NCBI RefSeq assembly: GCF_021533835.1
Contig: NZ_JAKFYQ010000004.1
Coordinates: 1 to 64,000 of the forward strand
Length of the DNA: 64,000 nucleotides
From: Synechococcus sp. Nb3U1
GTDB lineage: Bacteria; Cyanobacteriota; Cyanobacteriia; Thermostichales; Thermostichaceae
Direction of reading: 5' to 3'
Notes under the pieces: model-generated
What the model was told of the DNA's origin: nothing
Database searches by the model: none
Seen by the model: only the letters and a program-made list of their open reading frames with translations
Made by a program: the position numbers and the translations under genes
Part shown: in pieces, positions 28,119-37,825 of the stretch
Position numbering within the stretch: the first letter of the stretch is position 1
Layout of the letters: the number at the start of each line of letters is the position of its first letter

Positions 28119-29693
28119 TCAGAAGTTGAACACAGCCCGCAGAGCACCCACGCCAATAGTGGGGTCGTTGTCACCCGGCAGAGCGCCGTTGGGATTGCTT
28201 ACAAAGTAAGCAGCTGGGGTTAAGGTCAGGTAGTCGTTCACCGGGAAGCTGTAGTACACATCCACGATGAAGGGACGGCTATCCCAAACGCCATCGTTAC
28301 TGGTGGTTACGATCGGCTGGCCGAAAACCACGCCACCCTGAGCTCCTTCAATGAACAGATCCGGGAAGGCAAAGCCGAACAGGAATCCGTTGAAGTCTTC
28401 ATCACCAGGATCGATGGTGCCAGCGGGAACCACATTGGGCAGGTTGTAATCCACGTTGCCAGTGGTGAACCAGCCAGACAGAATCACACGAGGGCTAAGC
28501 TCCCAGTTGGCAGCCACAGAGAAAGCATTAACGCGAGCAGAGTGAGACACATTGGTCACGCTCAGAGGCCCACGGAAGAGGGTGGTGCCGTTGGCCAAGA
28601 AACCAGGGTCACCGTCCTGCACATAGGTGCTAGCAAACTGCAGGTACAGCTCCAAAGTGTCAGTCGGCAAGAACCCCAATTCAACCGCATGAGCACTATT
28701 GCCACCCGTCAGACCCGAGTCACCAAAGCCTTTACCCAGAGACTGACCGCCAGTAGTGCTGTAGCTATAGGCCAAGCGAAACTGATCGCCAGGGCGGAAA
28801 CGGAAGCCAAACATGGTTCCGCCGGGCACGTCAGCGGTGGAGTTGGGAGCATCGGCGAAGTCAGACAGGGCATCGAAAGGAGTGCCATAGTTGAAGACAT
28901 CGAACACACCCGAACCAGAGATGCCCGCATAAATGGTAGCAGCGTTATTGAAAGCCGGGAACTGATAGATCAACTTGGCTAGGGTGAATGTGCCACCACC
29001 ACCACCGCCGAAACCAGGGCCGGGATCGCCATCAAAGAACTCGGTCACGGCGTTACGAGCTTGCAAACGAATCCGCAAGCGATCCCGACCGGTGAAAGAA
29101 GCATCGAAGTTCAAGCGCACCCGGTAGGGTAGGGTCATGTTGGCTTGGTCTTGCTCAGCAACCGTTGTGCCATTCACAATGCGATCATCGGTAAGGGCAC
29201 TACCGTAAATGGCAGTGATCACCTGAGCATTCAACTTTGTGACGGGGTTGAAGACTTTCCCCTTCAAGTTGGTGACATCAGCTTCTAGGGCATCGACACG
29301 ACCGCGCAGGGCAGCCAATTCAGCGGCAAATTCCTCTTGCAGGCGCTGCAGGGTAGCCAAGTCTTCCCGAGACACTTTGTCAGCCAAGCCAGCAGCGATC
29401 AACTCGTTGATGCGATCCAAACAAGCATTCATACCAGCGGCAAACTCAAAGCGGGTCATGGCCCGGTTGCCACGGTAGGTGCGATCAGGGTAACCAGCAA
29501 TACAGCCATAGCGCTCCACCAAAGATTGCAGAGCTTGGAATGCCCAGTCGGTCGGCTGTACATCAGAAAGCTCAGAAATAGCGGTGACCGGCCCAGAAGC
29601 TTGGGCATAGGCCATTCCAGGAGTCAAGACTGCCGCTGCACCCAGGGTGCCAGCCAGCAGAGTCTTCCAGTAGTTCGCGTGTTTCGCGGGCAT
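28119..29693 (-). CDS. outer-membrane porin with SLH domain (cyanobacterial iron-uptake/SomA-type)
   Basis: 524 residues. A signal peptide (about 1-31, ending AYAQA) is followed by an S-layer-homology domain (about 38-100: LSDVQPTDWAFQALQSLVERYGCIAGYPD), which binds the cell wall. A coiled coil comes next (about 105-145: LATLQRLQEEFAAELAALRG), then a beta-barrel with the OprB-like end VDVYYSFPVNDYLTLTPAAYFVSNPN ... RAVFNF. It is the abundant outer-membrane channel type of cyanobacteria (Slr1841, SomA/B). AAGGAG sits 8 bases before the ATG, and an intrinsic terminator lies downstream. Its 5' leader carries a putative Yfr1 pairing site. Confidence 0.92.
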   Translation of the reverse strand: MPAKHANYWKTLLAGTLGAAAVLTPGMAYAQASGPVTAISELSDVQPTDWAFQALQSLVERYGCIAGYPDRTYRGNRAMTRFEFAAGMNACLDRINELIAAGLADKVSREDLATLQRLQEEFAAELAALRGRVDALEADVTNLKGKVFNPVTKLNAQVITAIYGSALTDDRIVNGTTVAEQDQANMTLPYRVRLNFDASFTGRDRLRIRLQARNAVTEFFDGDPGPGFGGGGGGTFTLAKLIYQFPAFNNAATIYAGISGSGVFDVFNYGTPFDALSDFADAPNSTADVPGGTMFGFRFRPGDQFRLAYSYSTTGGQSLGKGFGDSGLTGGNSAHAVELGFLPTDTLELYLQFASTYVQDGDPGFLANGTTLFRGPLSVTNVSHSARVNAFSVAANWELSPRVILSGWFTTGNVDYNLPNVVPAGTIDPGDEDFNGFLFGFAFPDLFIEGAQGGVVFGQPIVTTSNDGVWDSRPFIVDVYYSFPVNDYLTLTPAAYFVSNPNGALPGDNDPTIGVGALRAVFNF

Positions 29694-30148
29694 GTTTCTC
29701 TCCTTGTTCTTTTCCTCACACCTGTTTGGCTGTAGCGATGCCTTCTAAAAGTAACAAACTGCCTAACTCAAGAATGAGCCTGACAATTGCGGACTCTGGA
29801 AAAACATGATACAGCCATAATCCATATCGTCTACCACTTTACACAGTTTTTGCGCGAGACTCAATGCGAGACCCAGCGGCGGTAGATGATCCAGGCCCAA
29901 TATCCATTACTCTACCTCAGGGATCCAGCTCTGGCTAGCAGGTGTACCCCCTGTGAAGCTGCAAATGGCACCGATTGGCACTCCAGAGGTGGGATCTAGC
30001 AGGCTGTGGCTGCGGGATCCCTCAGTTAGGATCATCCTGGTGCCAGACCCAGTAACACCCCCGGTAACACTTCTTATCCCTCCGCTGGCAGAAGGGGCTG
30101 ATAAACTGCGGGAGTATACTTGGCCTTTTTCACAAGCTCTGAATCACT
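29694..30148. other. divergent intergenic region, porin leader and acsF leader
   Basis: 455 bp between the divergent porin and acsF genes, without a credible ORF. It holds the porin 5' untranslated region with the site at 29713-29721 and an AT-rich patch at about 29750-29850. The acsF-proximal half is more GC-rich, with two GGATCC motifs. No further element is recognised. Confidence 0.6.
29713..29721 (-). promoter_or_regulatory. putative Yfr1 small-RNA binding site in the porin mRNA leader
   Basis: The porin mRNA carries GUGUGAGGA 20 bases upstream of its AUG, just before the AAGGAG ribosome site. This is exactly complementary to 9 bases of the invariant single-stranded core of cyanobacterial Yfr1 (ACUCCUCACAC). 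Yfr1 is known to repress som-type porin mRNAs in Prochlorococcus by pairing at the leader. The yfr1 gene itself was not found in this window. Confidence 0.5.
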
Positions 30149-31243
30149 ATGAGTCCTAGCCTGCAAGCCACTCAAACTCAGGCGCGAGTGCCTACTGAAA
30201 CGATCCTGACGCCGCGCTTCTACACCACCGACTTCGAGGCCATCGGCAAGATGGGGTTGGGGGATCGAGAGGCGGACTTTCACGCCATGTTGGAGGAGTT
30301 TCGCGCAGATTACAATCGCCATCACTTTGTCCGTGGCGAAGAGTTTGCTCAGGATTGGGAAAGCCAACTGGATCCAGAGTCGCGGCAGTTGTTCGTGGAG
30401 TTTCTGGAGCGTTCCTGTACAGCAGAGTTCTCTGGCTTTCTCCTCTACAAGGAGCTGTCTCGCAAGCTGAAGGAAACCAACCCCACCTTGGCCGAGTGCT
30501 TCGCGTTGATGAGCCGCGACGAGGCCCGCCATGCTGGCTTCCTGAACCGGGCCATGGGAGACTTCAACCTGGCGCTGGATCTGAGTTTCCTGACCAAAAA
30601 CAAGGCTTACACCTATTTTGCGCCGCGCTTTATTTTCTACGCTACCTATCTCTCGGAGAAGATTGGCTACTGGCGTTACATCCTCATCTACCGTCACCTG
30701 GAAGCCCACCCCGAAGACCGTGTTTACCCGATCTTCAACTTCTTTAAGAACTGGTGCCAGGACGAGAACCGCCACGGCGACTTCTTTATGCTGATGCTCT
30801 CTAGCCAGCCGAAGCTCCTTAAGGGGTGGATCGCCAAGCTTTGGTGCCGTTTCTTTTTGCTGTCGGTGTTTGCCACTATGTACCTGAACGATGTCGGGGA
30901 GCGCCCCGATTTCTACCGTCTGATTGGCTTGGATCCGCACACTTATGATGTCGAGGTGATCTACAAGACCAATCGCGAAGCGGCCAAGGTATTTCCGGTG
31001 GTGTTGGATGTGGAAAACCCTGAATTCATCGAGCGGTTGCAGCGGTGTGTAGCCAACAATGCCAAGCTAAGAGAGATTGCCCAAGGTACTGGCCCTTTGA
31101 AAGGGCTGCGCAAGTTGCCCCTCTACTTGGCCAATGGCTATCAGTTCTTGCAGCTCTTCTTGCTCAAGACTCGGCCCGCCGGGATCCACCTGTGGGAACA
31201 GACTGAACCGGCGGCTCCTCAAGGGGCTACCGTTCCTGCCTGA
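30149..31243 (+). CDS. acsF: Mg-protoporphyrin IX monomethyl ester oxidative cyclase, aerobic
   Basis: 364 residues. This O2-dependent di-iron enzyme forms the fifth ring of chlorophyll, making divinyl-protochlorophyllide. Di-iron carboxylate/histidine motifs are visible in [39 protein letters not shown] and [16 protein letters not shown], plus the family start [14 protein letters not shown]. It has the usual length and is probably membrane-associated at the thylakoid. It is followed 35 bp later by a site-2 protease gene. Confidence 0.97.
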   Translation: MSPSLQATQTQARVPTETILTPRFYTTDFEAIGKMGLGDREADFHAMLEEFRADYNRHHFVRGEEFAQDWESQLDPESRQLFVEFLERSCTAEFSGFLLYKELSRKLKETNPTLAECFALMSRDEARHAGFLNRAMGDFNLALDLSFLTKNKAYTYFAPRFIFYATYLSEKIGYWRYILIYRHLEAHPEDRVYPIFNFFKNWCQDENRHGDFFMLMLSSQPKLLKGWIAKLWCRFFLLSVFATMYLNDVGERPDFYRLIGLDPHTYDVEVIYKTNREAAKVFPVVLDVENPEFIERLQRCVANNAKLREIAQGTGPLKGLRKLPLYLANGYQFLQLFLLKTRPAGIHLWEQTEPAAPQGATVPA

Positions 31244-31278
31244 GCCGCCTTCAACCCTAGCTCAACTGTAGACAGACC

Positions 31279-32772
31279 ATGAACATCGCTACCGAGATTA
31301 CCCCCCTGTTTTTGTTAGCGACGCTGGCGTTTTTGGGTTGGGGATTTTGGCGAGCGCGCAAGCGGGGATCCGTTGCCCTCTGGGTTTGGCTACAGGGATC
31401 CCTGTTGTTGCTGCCATGGGTGGCATTTTTGGGGCTGCTGCTGTTTGGGATCTATCTCAATTTTGCCGGGTTCCTGTTGTTGTTGCTGGTCTTTACGGGG
31501 CTCTACATCGCCGTGGGGCGCAAGGCGCGGCAATTGGCAAACCAAGAGTTGCAAGCCCGCCGTGAACAACTGGCCAGTCAAATGGAGGGGCAACCCGACT
31601 CCGCAGGATCTGAAGACGCACCGCGAAAGCTCGACACTGCTTCTTCAGAGGCCGTTCCCCACCGTCTTTCTGCCGAGGACTTACAAGCGATTCAGTCGAT
31701 TTTTGGCATTGATACTTTTTTTGCCACAGAAACTATCCCCTACGGAGAAGGGGCGATCTTTAAGGGCAATCTGCGCCAGGATCCAGAGGTGGTTTTACCC
31801 CTGTTGATCGATAAGTTGAAGGAGCGGGTGGGCAATCGCTACCAACTGTTTTTGGTGGAGGATCCCTCGGAAAAACCGGCTGTGGTGGTGCTGCCGGATG
31901 AGATCGTCAACTACCGGGCTTCTACAGGAGCCAAGATTCTGGCGGGAGCACTGCTGTTCTTTAGCTTTATCGCCACATTGGAGGTGGGGGCAAATCTGTT
32001 TGGCTTCCGCCTGCTGGATGCGCCAGGACGCTGGGTGGAGGCTTTGCCCGTCTCGGTGGGGATCCTCGCGACCTTGCTCGTGCACGAGGCGGGCCATCGT
32101 TGGATGGCGGGAAAGTATGGAGTACGCCTCAGCCCTGCTTTTGTCATTCCCAGTTTTGGCATCGGCACGCTGGGATCCCTGAATCGGATTGAGTCGCCGG
32201 TACCCAACCGCAAAGCCCTCTTCGATATTGCCTTTGCTGGGCCAGCGGCGGGCGGGTTGCTCTCTCTGCTGGTGTTGTTGATAGGGCTGTTGTTATCCGG
32301 TTCGGCGGGCCTGTATGTGCCCACGGATCTGTTCCGCAGCTCGATTCTGGTGGGAACCCTGGCGCGCTTGGTGTTGGGGGGCGAGTTTCAATCAGAGGTG
32401 ATCGCCATTCACCCGCTGGTGGCGGTGGGGTGGATTGGCCTTGGGATCACGGCTTTGAGCCTGTTGCCTACCGGTCAGTTGGATGGCGGACGGATCATGC
32501 AGGCGGTGTATGGACGCAAGACGGCGGCTCGGGCCACGTTCATCACCTTGATCGCGTTGGCAGTGGCGTCCTTTAGCAATGTTTTGGCTTTGTACTGGGC
32601 CTTGCTGATCCTGTTTATTGCCCGTGAGCCGGAGCGCCCCCCTCAGGATGAGATCAGCGAAACCGATGGACAACGGGATGCTTTGGCGTTATTAGCCCTG
32701 TTTTTGATGGTGATGACCCTGCTACCGATTGCGCCGGCTTTGGCAGGCTTCCTCAATTTCCCCAATGGGTAG
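31279..32772 (+). CDS. site-2 (M50) membrane metalloprotease, EGY1-like
   Basis: 497 residues with about eight hydrophobic helices. Two N-terminal helices precede a soluble domain (about 130-210). The zinc site LLVHEAGHRWMA (HEAGH near 268-272) and the third ligand region LLPTGQLDGGRI (about 396-406) follow. Family motifs GTLGSLNRIESPVPNRKALFDIAFAGP, C-terminal to HExxH, match cyanobacterial and plastid EGY-type proteases. These cleave within membranes, and EGY1 homologues affect thylakoid and chlorophyll accumulation in plants. Co-orientation 35 bp after acsF is suggestive but not proof of a shared role. Confidence 0.9.
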   Translation: MNIATEITPLFLLATLAFLGWGFWRARKRGSVALWVWLQGSLLLLPWVAFLGLLLFGIYLNFAGFLLLLLVFTGLYIAVGRKARQLANQELQARREQLASQMEGQPDSAGSEDAPRKLDTASSEAVPHRLSAEDLQAIQSIFGIDTFFATETIPYGEGAIFKGNLRQDPEVVLPLLIDKLKERVGNRYQLFLVEDPSEKPAVVVLPDEIVNYRASTGAKILAGALLFFSFIATLEVGANLFGFRLLDAPGRWVEALPVSVGILATLLVHEAGHRWMAGKYGVRLSPAFVIPSFGIGTLGSLNRIESPVPNRKALFDIAFAGPAAGGLLSLLVLLIGLLLSGSAGLYVPTDLFRSSILVGTLARLVLGGEFQSEVIAIHPLVAVGWIGLGITALSLLPTGQLDGGRIMQAVYGRKTAARATFITLIALAVASFSNVLALYWALLILFIAREPERPPQDEISETDGQRDALALLALFLMVMTLLPIAPALAGFLNFPNG

Positions 32773-32824
32773 GTCGAGGGGGGTAGACAAGTTTCCTCGC
32801 GTAGCTCGGGAGGAGATTGGGGAG

Positions 32825-33052
32825 ATGTTGATAAGGGAAGATTGGGGGCAACCCTGCCTTGGCCGCAAGAATGGGATCCAAGAAGGGATCCAACCGGCAC
32901 TCCTGCAGGGGGTTCAACTTCAACAACGACGAGCAAAGCTGGCCCTGGGTCTGTTGCGCCGTAAGTTCAGATCTTGGGTTCCTGCCCAAGCAACTCAACT
33001 GAGCCAGTTGCCGGTTGCTGATTTGAAAGCCTGGCTGCAGCATGTCCACTAA
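32825..33052 (+). pseudogene. possible remnant of a DUF4351-type gene
   Basis: A 75-codon frame whose C-terminus (LGLLRRKFRSWVPAQATQLSQLPVADLKAWL) resembles, with an internal deletion, the DUF4351 tail found on Rpn/PD-(D/E)XK family proteins of cyanobacteria. No upstream nuclease domain is present. It overlaps the next gene by 11 bases. It may equally be chance coding, so this is a weak call. Confidence 0.3.
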
Positions 33053-35009
33053 AGGGGGGAAAGGCTTTGGAAAATCACCGGCTCCCAAGGGATCCCCATC
33101 TTTTTCCATCGAATCTGTTTTGACACGGGCCGTTAGCCACCATCAGGCGGGGCAACTGCTCCAGGCTATCCCTCTCTACGAGTGGATTTTGGGAAAATCC
33201 CCCAACCACCCAGAGGTGCTGCATCTCTTGGGAGTTTGTCGGCAACAACAGGGATCCCTGGATATCGCCATTCAGTTGATCCGTCAAGCGATCGCCCAGC
33301 AACCCCAATTCCCCGATGCCCATTTCAATTTGGGGATTGCCCTCAAGCAAGCAGGCCGACTGGCCGAGGCAGAAACCCACTTTCGACAAGCCCTAGAGCA
33401 AGGGGGGCCGGATCCAGAAACGCTTTATCAGATCGGGCTGGTATTGCGGCAGCAGGGGCAGTTGGAAGCTGCACGGGATCCCTTGGCACAAGCCCTGAAG
33501 TTCCAACCGGAGTTTGCCGATGCCGCCTATACTTTGGCGATCATCTTGCGCGACTGTGGCCAAGAACCCGCAGCTGCCGAGCTGTTTCGCCAACTTTGGG
33601 AGCGGGATCCCGCCGATTTGGCCGCTGGGTTGGGGTGGTGCATCAGCCAGTTGCCCCTTCTGTATGAGGAGGAACAGCACATTTGGACGGCACGGGAGCA
33701 ATACCGCCAAGCCCTCCTGCACGTGAAAGGGACGCTAGAACCGCTGCTGCGGGATCCCCGTCTACTGGAACGGGCTGCCGCCGGGATCGGCTCGGTACAA
33801 CCGTTTTTTCTGCCCTACCAAGGCCAGAACGACCGCGAGCTGCAACAGATATACGGATCCCTAATTCACACGGTGATGGCGGCCCGTTATCCCCACCCGC
33901 CCACCCCCCAGACCCAGCGCCAAGGCCAGCTGCGGGTTGGGATCGTCTCGGGGCTGTTTCGGGATCACTCGGTGTGGAAGATCATCACCCGTGGCTGGGT
34001 GGAGGCCTTGGATCGAAACCAGTTCGCCCTTTACGGCTTTCACACCTCAGATATCCAAGACGAGATCACCCAATCTCTACCACAACGCTTCGAGCAGTTC
34101 CTGGCCGGATCCCGTAGTTTCGAGGACTGGCAGACTCAGATCCGCTCGGCCCAGCTGGATGTGCTCCTCTACCCCGAAGTGGGAATCGACCCCATGTGTG
34201 CTCGTTTGGCCACCCTGCCACTGGCACCCGTTCAAGCCATGGCTTGGGGACATCCCGAAACCTCCGGACTACCGACGATGGATGTTTTCTTAAGCAGCCA
34301 GCTGATGGAACCGGAAGATGGGGCCACCCACTACTGCGAACAGAGGATCCCTCTGCCGGGGATCGGCACCTACTATGTGCCCCTGGAAACGCAGCCGGTG
34401 GCGGTGAACTGGGAAGCCTGGGGGGTAGAACGCCACAAAATCCTCTACCTCTGCGCTCAGTCCCTATTCAAATACCTGCCCCAATACGACTGGGTGCTTC
34501 CCCGCATCGCGGCTGAAGTGAAAGACTGTCAATTTTTATTTTTGCGCGGGCGATTTTCTCAAGGGCTGCGGGAGCGCTTTTGGCAACGGATGCAACGAGT
34601 CTTTGAAACCGCTGGACTGCGGGCAGAAGACCATGTGCTGCTGCTGCCGGAATTGGATCCGGGGCAATATGCTGCCTACAACGCCCTCGGCGATATTTAC
34701 CTGGATAGCATCGGCTGGTCAGGGGGCAACACTACTCTGGAAGCCCTGCCCTACGGCCTACCGGTTGTCACTCTGCCCGGATCCCTGATGCGAGGCCGCC
34801 ACAGCTACGCCATCCTGCAGCAGATGGGGATCCCGGACACCATCGCCCACAGCCCGGAGGAGTACGTTCACATTGCCGCCCGCCTGGGAACCGATCCAAC
34901 CTGGCGAGCACAGATTCGCCAACAGGTGCAAGAACGGCAACACCGGGTCTACCGGGATCCCGCCCCGATCCGCGCCCTAGAGCAGTGGTTGCTCAGCCTA
35001 GAGCGTTGA
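33042..35009 (+). CDS. TPR protein with OGT/SPINDLY-like glycosyltransferase domain
   Basis: 655 residues. Residues about 25-240 form tetratricopeptide repeats (for example GVCRQQQGSLDIAIQLIRQA, DAHFNLGIALKQAGRLAEAE, LYQIGLVLRQQGQLEAARDP). Residues about 295-650 resemble the C-terminal GT-B fold of O-GlcNAc transferase/SPINDLY, with GIVSGLFRDHSVWKI, DVLLYPEVGIDPMC, VQAMAWGHPETSGLPTMD, LGDIYLDSIGWSGGNTTLEAL and LPGSLMRGRHSYAIL. The GWSGGNTTLEAL loop is the nucleotide-sugar site of the family. It probably glycosylates proteins or another acceptor in the cytoplasm. The donor and acceptor are unknown. Confidence 0.88.
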   Translation: MSTKGGKGFGKSPAPKGSPSFSIESVLTRAVSHHQAGQLLQAIPLYEWILGKSPNHPEVLHLLGVCRQQQGSLDIAIQLIRQAIAQQPQFPDAHFNLGIALKQAGRLAEAETHFRQALEQGGPDPETLYQIGLVLRQQGQLEAARDPLAQALKFQPEFADAAYTLAIILRDCGQEPAAAELFRQLWERDPADLAAGLGWCISQLPLLYEEEQHIWTAREQYRQALLHVKGTLEPLLRDPRLLERAAAGIGSVQPFFLPYQGQNDRELQQIYGSLIHTVMAARYPHPPTPQTQRQGQLRVGIVSGLFRDHSVWKIITRGWVEALDRNQFALYGFHTSDIQDEITQSLPQRFEQFLAGSRSFEDWQTQIRSAQLDVLLYPEVGIDPMCARLATLPLAPVQAMAWGHPETSGLPTMDVFLSSQLMEPEDGATHYCEQRIPLPGIGTYYVPLETQPVAVNWEAWGVERHKILYLCAQSLFKYLPQYDWVLPRIAAEVKDCQFLFLRGRFSQGLRERFWQRMQRVFETAGLRAEDHVLLLPELDPGQYAAYNALGDIYLDSIGWSGGNTTLEALPYGLPVVTLPGSLMRGRHSYAILQQMGIPDTIAHSPEEYVHIAARLGTDPTWRAQIRQQVQERQHRVYRDPAPIRALEQWLLSLER

Positions 35010-35316
35010 CATTGCAAACCCCACTAAGGGATTGATTTTGTATCGGAATTCCTGATTTTAATGAAGGATTAATAAGCATCCTCAGAAACATCAAGGCGAG
35101 TTCGATAGAATTGTTTTATATTGCCTCAGAATGCTTTTCCAGCAAAGAAAGCGAGCAGTAGCATTTGAGGTTTTGTTCTGTCGGTGTGGGCAATCCTTGT
35201 TTTTTTACCCCTTCTCTAGAAGGCATAGTTCTACACCGTCGGCAGGTTGGCGTAACCTATCTGCGGCATGCCGGCCAAACACGATTGCCCCGATTTGCAT
35301 ATAGGAGTCTCTACTG
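35010..35316. other. intergenic region upstream of sugar ABC transporter operon
   Basis: 307 bp, more AT-rich than its surroundings and with no GGATCC motif, unlike most nearby DNA. No ORF or clear dyad is seen. It must contain the promoter of the transporter operon. A T-tract (TTTTTTT near 35200) is not preceded by a good stem. Confidence 0.5.
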
Positions 35317-36606
35317 ATGAACCCCACCCCTCGGCCCCTATCCCTCAGCCTGAGCTTAGTTCTTGCCACCTCCCTTTTCGCCTGTGCCCCGCAACCTCAG
35401 CAACCGGATACCGCAGGGGCAAGACAACGGGTCACCATTTTCGGTGCATTTGTGGAAGAAGATGCCCGGCGTTTTGAAGCCTCGATGCGGCCTTTTGAGG
35501 AACAGACTGGCATTCAGGTGGAATACGAAGGCTCCGGCGACTTTGAAACCCTGATCACGGTGCGCATGGAAGGAGGGGATCCCCCGGATATCATCGCCTT
35601 TCCGCAGCCGGGTTTGATGGTGGAATATGCCCGTGAAGGCCGCCTAGTGGATCTGGGGGAAGTGTTGGATAGCCAACAACTCAGCCAAGGGTATCGTTCC
35701 TTCTGGCTGGATTTGGGCACCGTTGATGACACCCTGGTGGGGGTGTGGTATCGCGCTTCTGTCAAGAGCTTAGTGTGGTACCCGGTGCCGCAGTTTGAGG
35801 AAGCAGGCTACGAAATCCCGGAAACTTGGGATGAGCTGCTGGCCTTATCGGATCAAATTGTGGCGGATGGGGGTACCCCCTGGTGTATCGGCATCGAGAG
35901 TAGCGGCGCCACTGGTTGGGTAGGCACCGATTGGATTGAAGATATTCTGCTGCGTACCTCTGGCCCAGAAGTTTACGACCAATGGGTGAGCAACGAAATC
36001 CCCTTCAACGACCCACGGGTGAAAGAAGCTTTTGAGAAAATGGGCGAGATCTGGCTCAACCCCGACTACGTGTTGGGGGGCACCGTGGGCATTCTCACCA
36101 CACCCTTTGGGGATGCCGCCAACCCGATGTTTGAGGAGCCGCCCGGTTGCTACCTGCACCGTCAGGCCAGCTTTTTGCCGGTGTTTTTGCCCCCAGAAGT
36201 AGAGCCAGGCCGCGATATCGACTTTTTCTATCTGCCGCCGATCAACCCCGAGCATGGTCGCCCCGTGATGGGCGCTGGGGACGTGATGTCGATGGTCAAC
36301 GACCGCCCGGAAGTACGGCAGGTGATGGAATACCTGACCACAGCAGAAGCAGGACGAGCCTGGGCGGAAGCAGGGGGGTTCCTCTCTCCCCACAATGATG
36401 CCGATTTGGATTGGTACCCGGACGATCTCACCCGTGCGCAAGCAGAACTGCTGCGGGATGCCGACACCTTCCGCTTCGATGGCTCCGACATGATGCCAGG
36501 GGCGGTTGGGACAGGCACCTTCTGGACAGGGATCGTGGATTACCTCAGCGGGCGGGATTTGGATACGGTGCTGCTAGAGATCCAGCGCAGTTGGCCCCAG
36601 GACTAA
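35317..36606 (+). CDS. sugar ABC transporter substrate-binding lipoprotein (AglE/GgtB-like)
   Basis: 429 residues. The lipoprotein signal has lipobox LFAC (Cys near residue 23) anchoring it to the cytoplasmic membrane. The mature SBP_bac_1 fold includes VTIFGAFVEEDARRFEASMRPFEEQTGIQVEYEG, MEGGDPPDIIAFPQPGLM, VWYRASVKSLVWYP and GTDWIEDILLR. It resembles alpha-glucoside AglE and the cyanobacterial glucosylglycerol binder GgtB, so the ligand may be glucosylglycerol, sucrose or trehalose (inference). It is followed by two permease genes, but no ATPase is present. Confidence 0.88.
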   Translation: MNPTPRPLSLSLSLVLATSLFACAPQPQQPDTAGARQRVTIFGAFVEEDARRFEASMRPFEEQTGIQVEYEGSGDFETLITVRMEGGDPPDIIAFPQPGLMVEYAREGRLVDLGEVLDSQQLSQGYRSFWLDLGTVDDTLVGVWYRASVKSLVWYPVPQFEEAGYEIPETWDELLALSDQIVADGGTPWCIGIESSGATGWVGTDWIEDILLRTSGPEVYDQWVSNEIPFNDPRVKEAFEKMGEIWLNPDYVLGGTVGILTTPFGDAANPMFEEPPGCYLHRQASFLPVFLPPEVEPGRDIDFFYLPPINPEHGRPVMGAGDVMSMVNDRPEVRQVMEYLTTAEAGRAWAEAGGFLSPHNDADLDWYPDDLTRAQAELLRDADTFRFDGSDMMPGAVGTGTFWTGIVDYLSGRDLDTVLLEIQRSWPQD

Positions 36607-36666
36607 CCCAGCTCATCGTTGACCTCCAGCATCTGGGCTGGATTTGAATTGGGAGATACAGAATAC

Positions 36667-37761
36667 ATGCAAGGGGCAAGTACCGCTGAAGAGAGCAGCC
36701 TACTGGACAGTCAACCGGCTCGCATCTTGCGACCTATTTTGGGGTTAACCGCCATTTTCGCCGCCTTTGGCTGGAGTACCGGGTTCATGAGGGATCCGAA
36801 CGCGCCCGCCTGGCAATTGCTGCTGGTGGCTCTGGCGATCGGGGTGCTGGGGGTTTGGACGCTCTTTTTTCTAGCCAACGATTTGGTATCGCGCTTTCCG
36901 CGGCTCTGGGCAGAGCGGATCCGGCCCTACATTTTTGTGGGGCCGGGGCTGCTGCTGTTGTTTGCCTATCTAGTTTTCCCCACGGTGCAAACCCTTTACT
37001 TAAGTTTTTTGGATGCCCGTTCCCAGCGCTGGGTGGGCTGGCAGAACTACCAATTTGCCTTTACCGACCGCACCATGTTGATCGCCTTTCGCAACAACCT
37101 GCTCTGGCTGGTGTTGGTCACCGGGATCAGCGTTTCCTTGGGTTTGCTGATCGCCGTCTTGGTGGATCGGGTGCGTTGGGAGCCACTGGCCAAGTCGCTG
37201 ATCTTTTTACCGATGGCGATCTCTTTTGTTGGGGCTAGTGTGATTTGGCGCTTTATGTACGCCTTTCAACCGCCGGGGCGACCGCAGATCGGCCTGCTCA
37301 ATGCCATTTGGACGGGGCTGGGCGGCAACCCGATCGGCTGGCTACAAACGCAACCCCTGAATACCTTTGCCCTGATCGTGATCATGATCTGGCTGCAGAC
37401 GGGCTTTTGCATGGTGATTTTGTCGGCAGCGGTGAAATCTGTGCCCAGCGAACTCCTGGAGGCAGCCCGCATCGACGGGGCCAACGAGATCGAGATCTTC
37501 TTTCAGGTGATCATCCCCTACGTCAGCAAAACAGTGATGACGGTGGCCACTACGGTGGTGATTCTGGTGCTGAAGGTGTTCGATATCGTCTACGTCATGA
37601 CCAGCGGCCAGTTTGGCACCGAGGTGATCGCCAATCGCATGTACTCGGAGATGTTCCGCTTCCGCCACTTTGGACGGGGCAGTGCCCTGGCGGTAATCCT
37701 GTTGATTGCGGTGCTCCCGGTGATGATTGGCAATATTCGCAGTTGGCGACGTGCCCAGTAG
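36667..37761 (+). CDS. sugar ABC transporter permease (AglF/GgtC-like)
   Basis: 364 residues from the ATG at 36667, which has GGGAGA upstream; a TTG at 36619 is less likely. Two N-terminal helices precede the six-helix core. The cytoplasmic EAA loop that contacts the ATPase is ELLEAARIDGANEIEIFFQVIIPYVS. The extended N-terminus matches AglF/GgtC rather than MalF. It forms a heterodimer with the next permease. Confidence 0.9.
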   Translation: MQGASTAEESSLLDSQPARILRPILGLTAIFAAFGWSTGFMRDPNAPAWQLLLVALAIGVLGVWTLFFLANDLVSRFPRLWAERIRPYIFVGPGLLLLFAYLVFPTVQTLYLSFLDARSQRWVGWQNYQFAFTDRTMLIAFRNNLLWLVLVTGISVSLGLLIAVLVDRVRWEPLAKSLIFLPMAISFVGASVIWRFMYAFQPPGRPQIGLLNAIWTGLGGNPIGWLQTQPLNTFALIVIMIWLQTGFCMVILSAAVKSVPSELLEAARIDGANEIEIFFQVIIPYVSKTVMTVATTVVILVLKVFDIVYVMTSGQFGTEVIANRMYSEMFRFRHFGRGSALAVILLIAVLPVMIGNIRSWRRAQ

Positions 37762-37825
37762 CTTTTTTTGCAGCACTTTTCACATCCTTATTTCAGACTC
37801 CTTTTCCTTTCAGCCTTTGCCCACC

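Noticed and set aside
37727-37825. N-terminal extension of the second sugar permease
   Set aside because: It would start at a TTG inside the previous permease gene and encode a non-conserved stretch; the ATG at 37826 fits the family.
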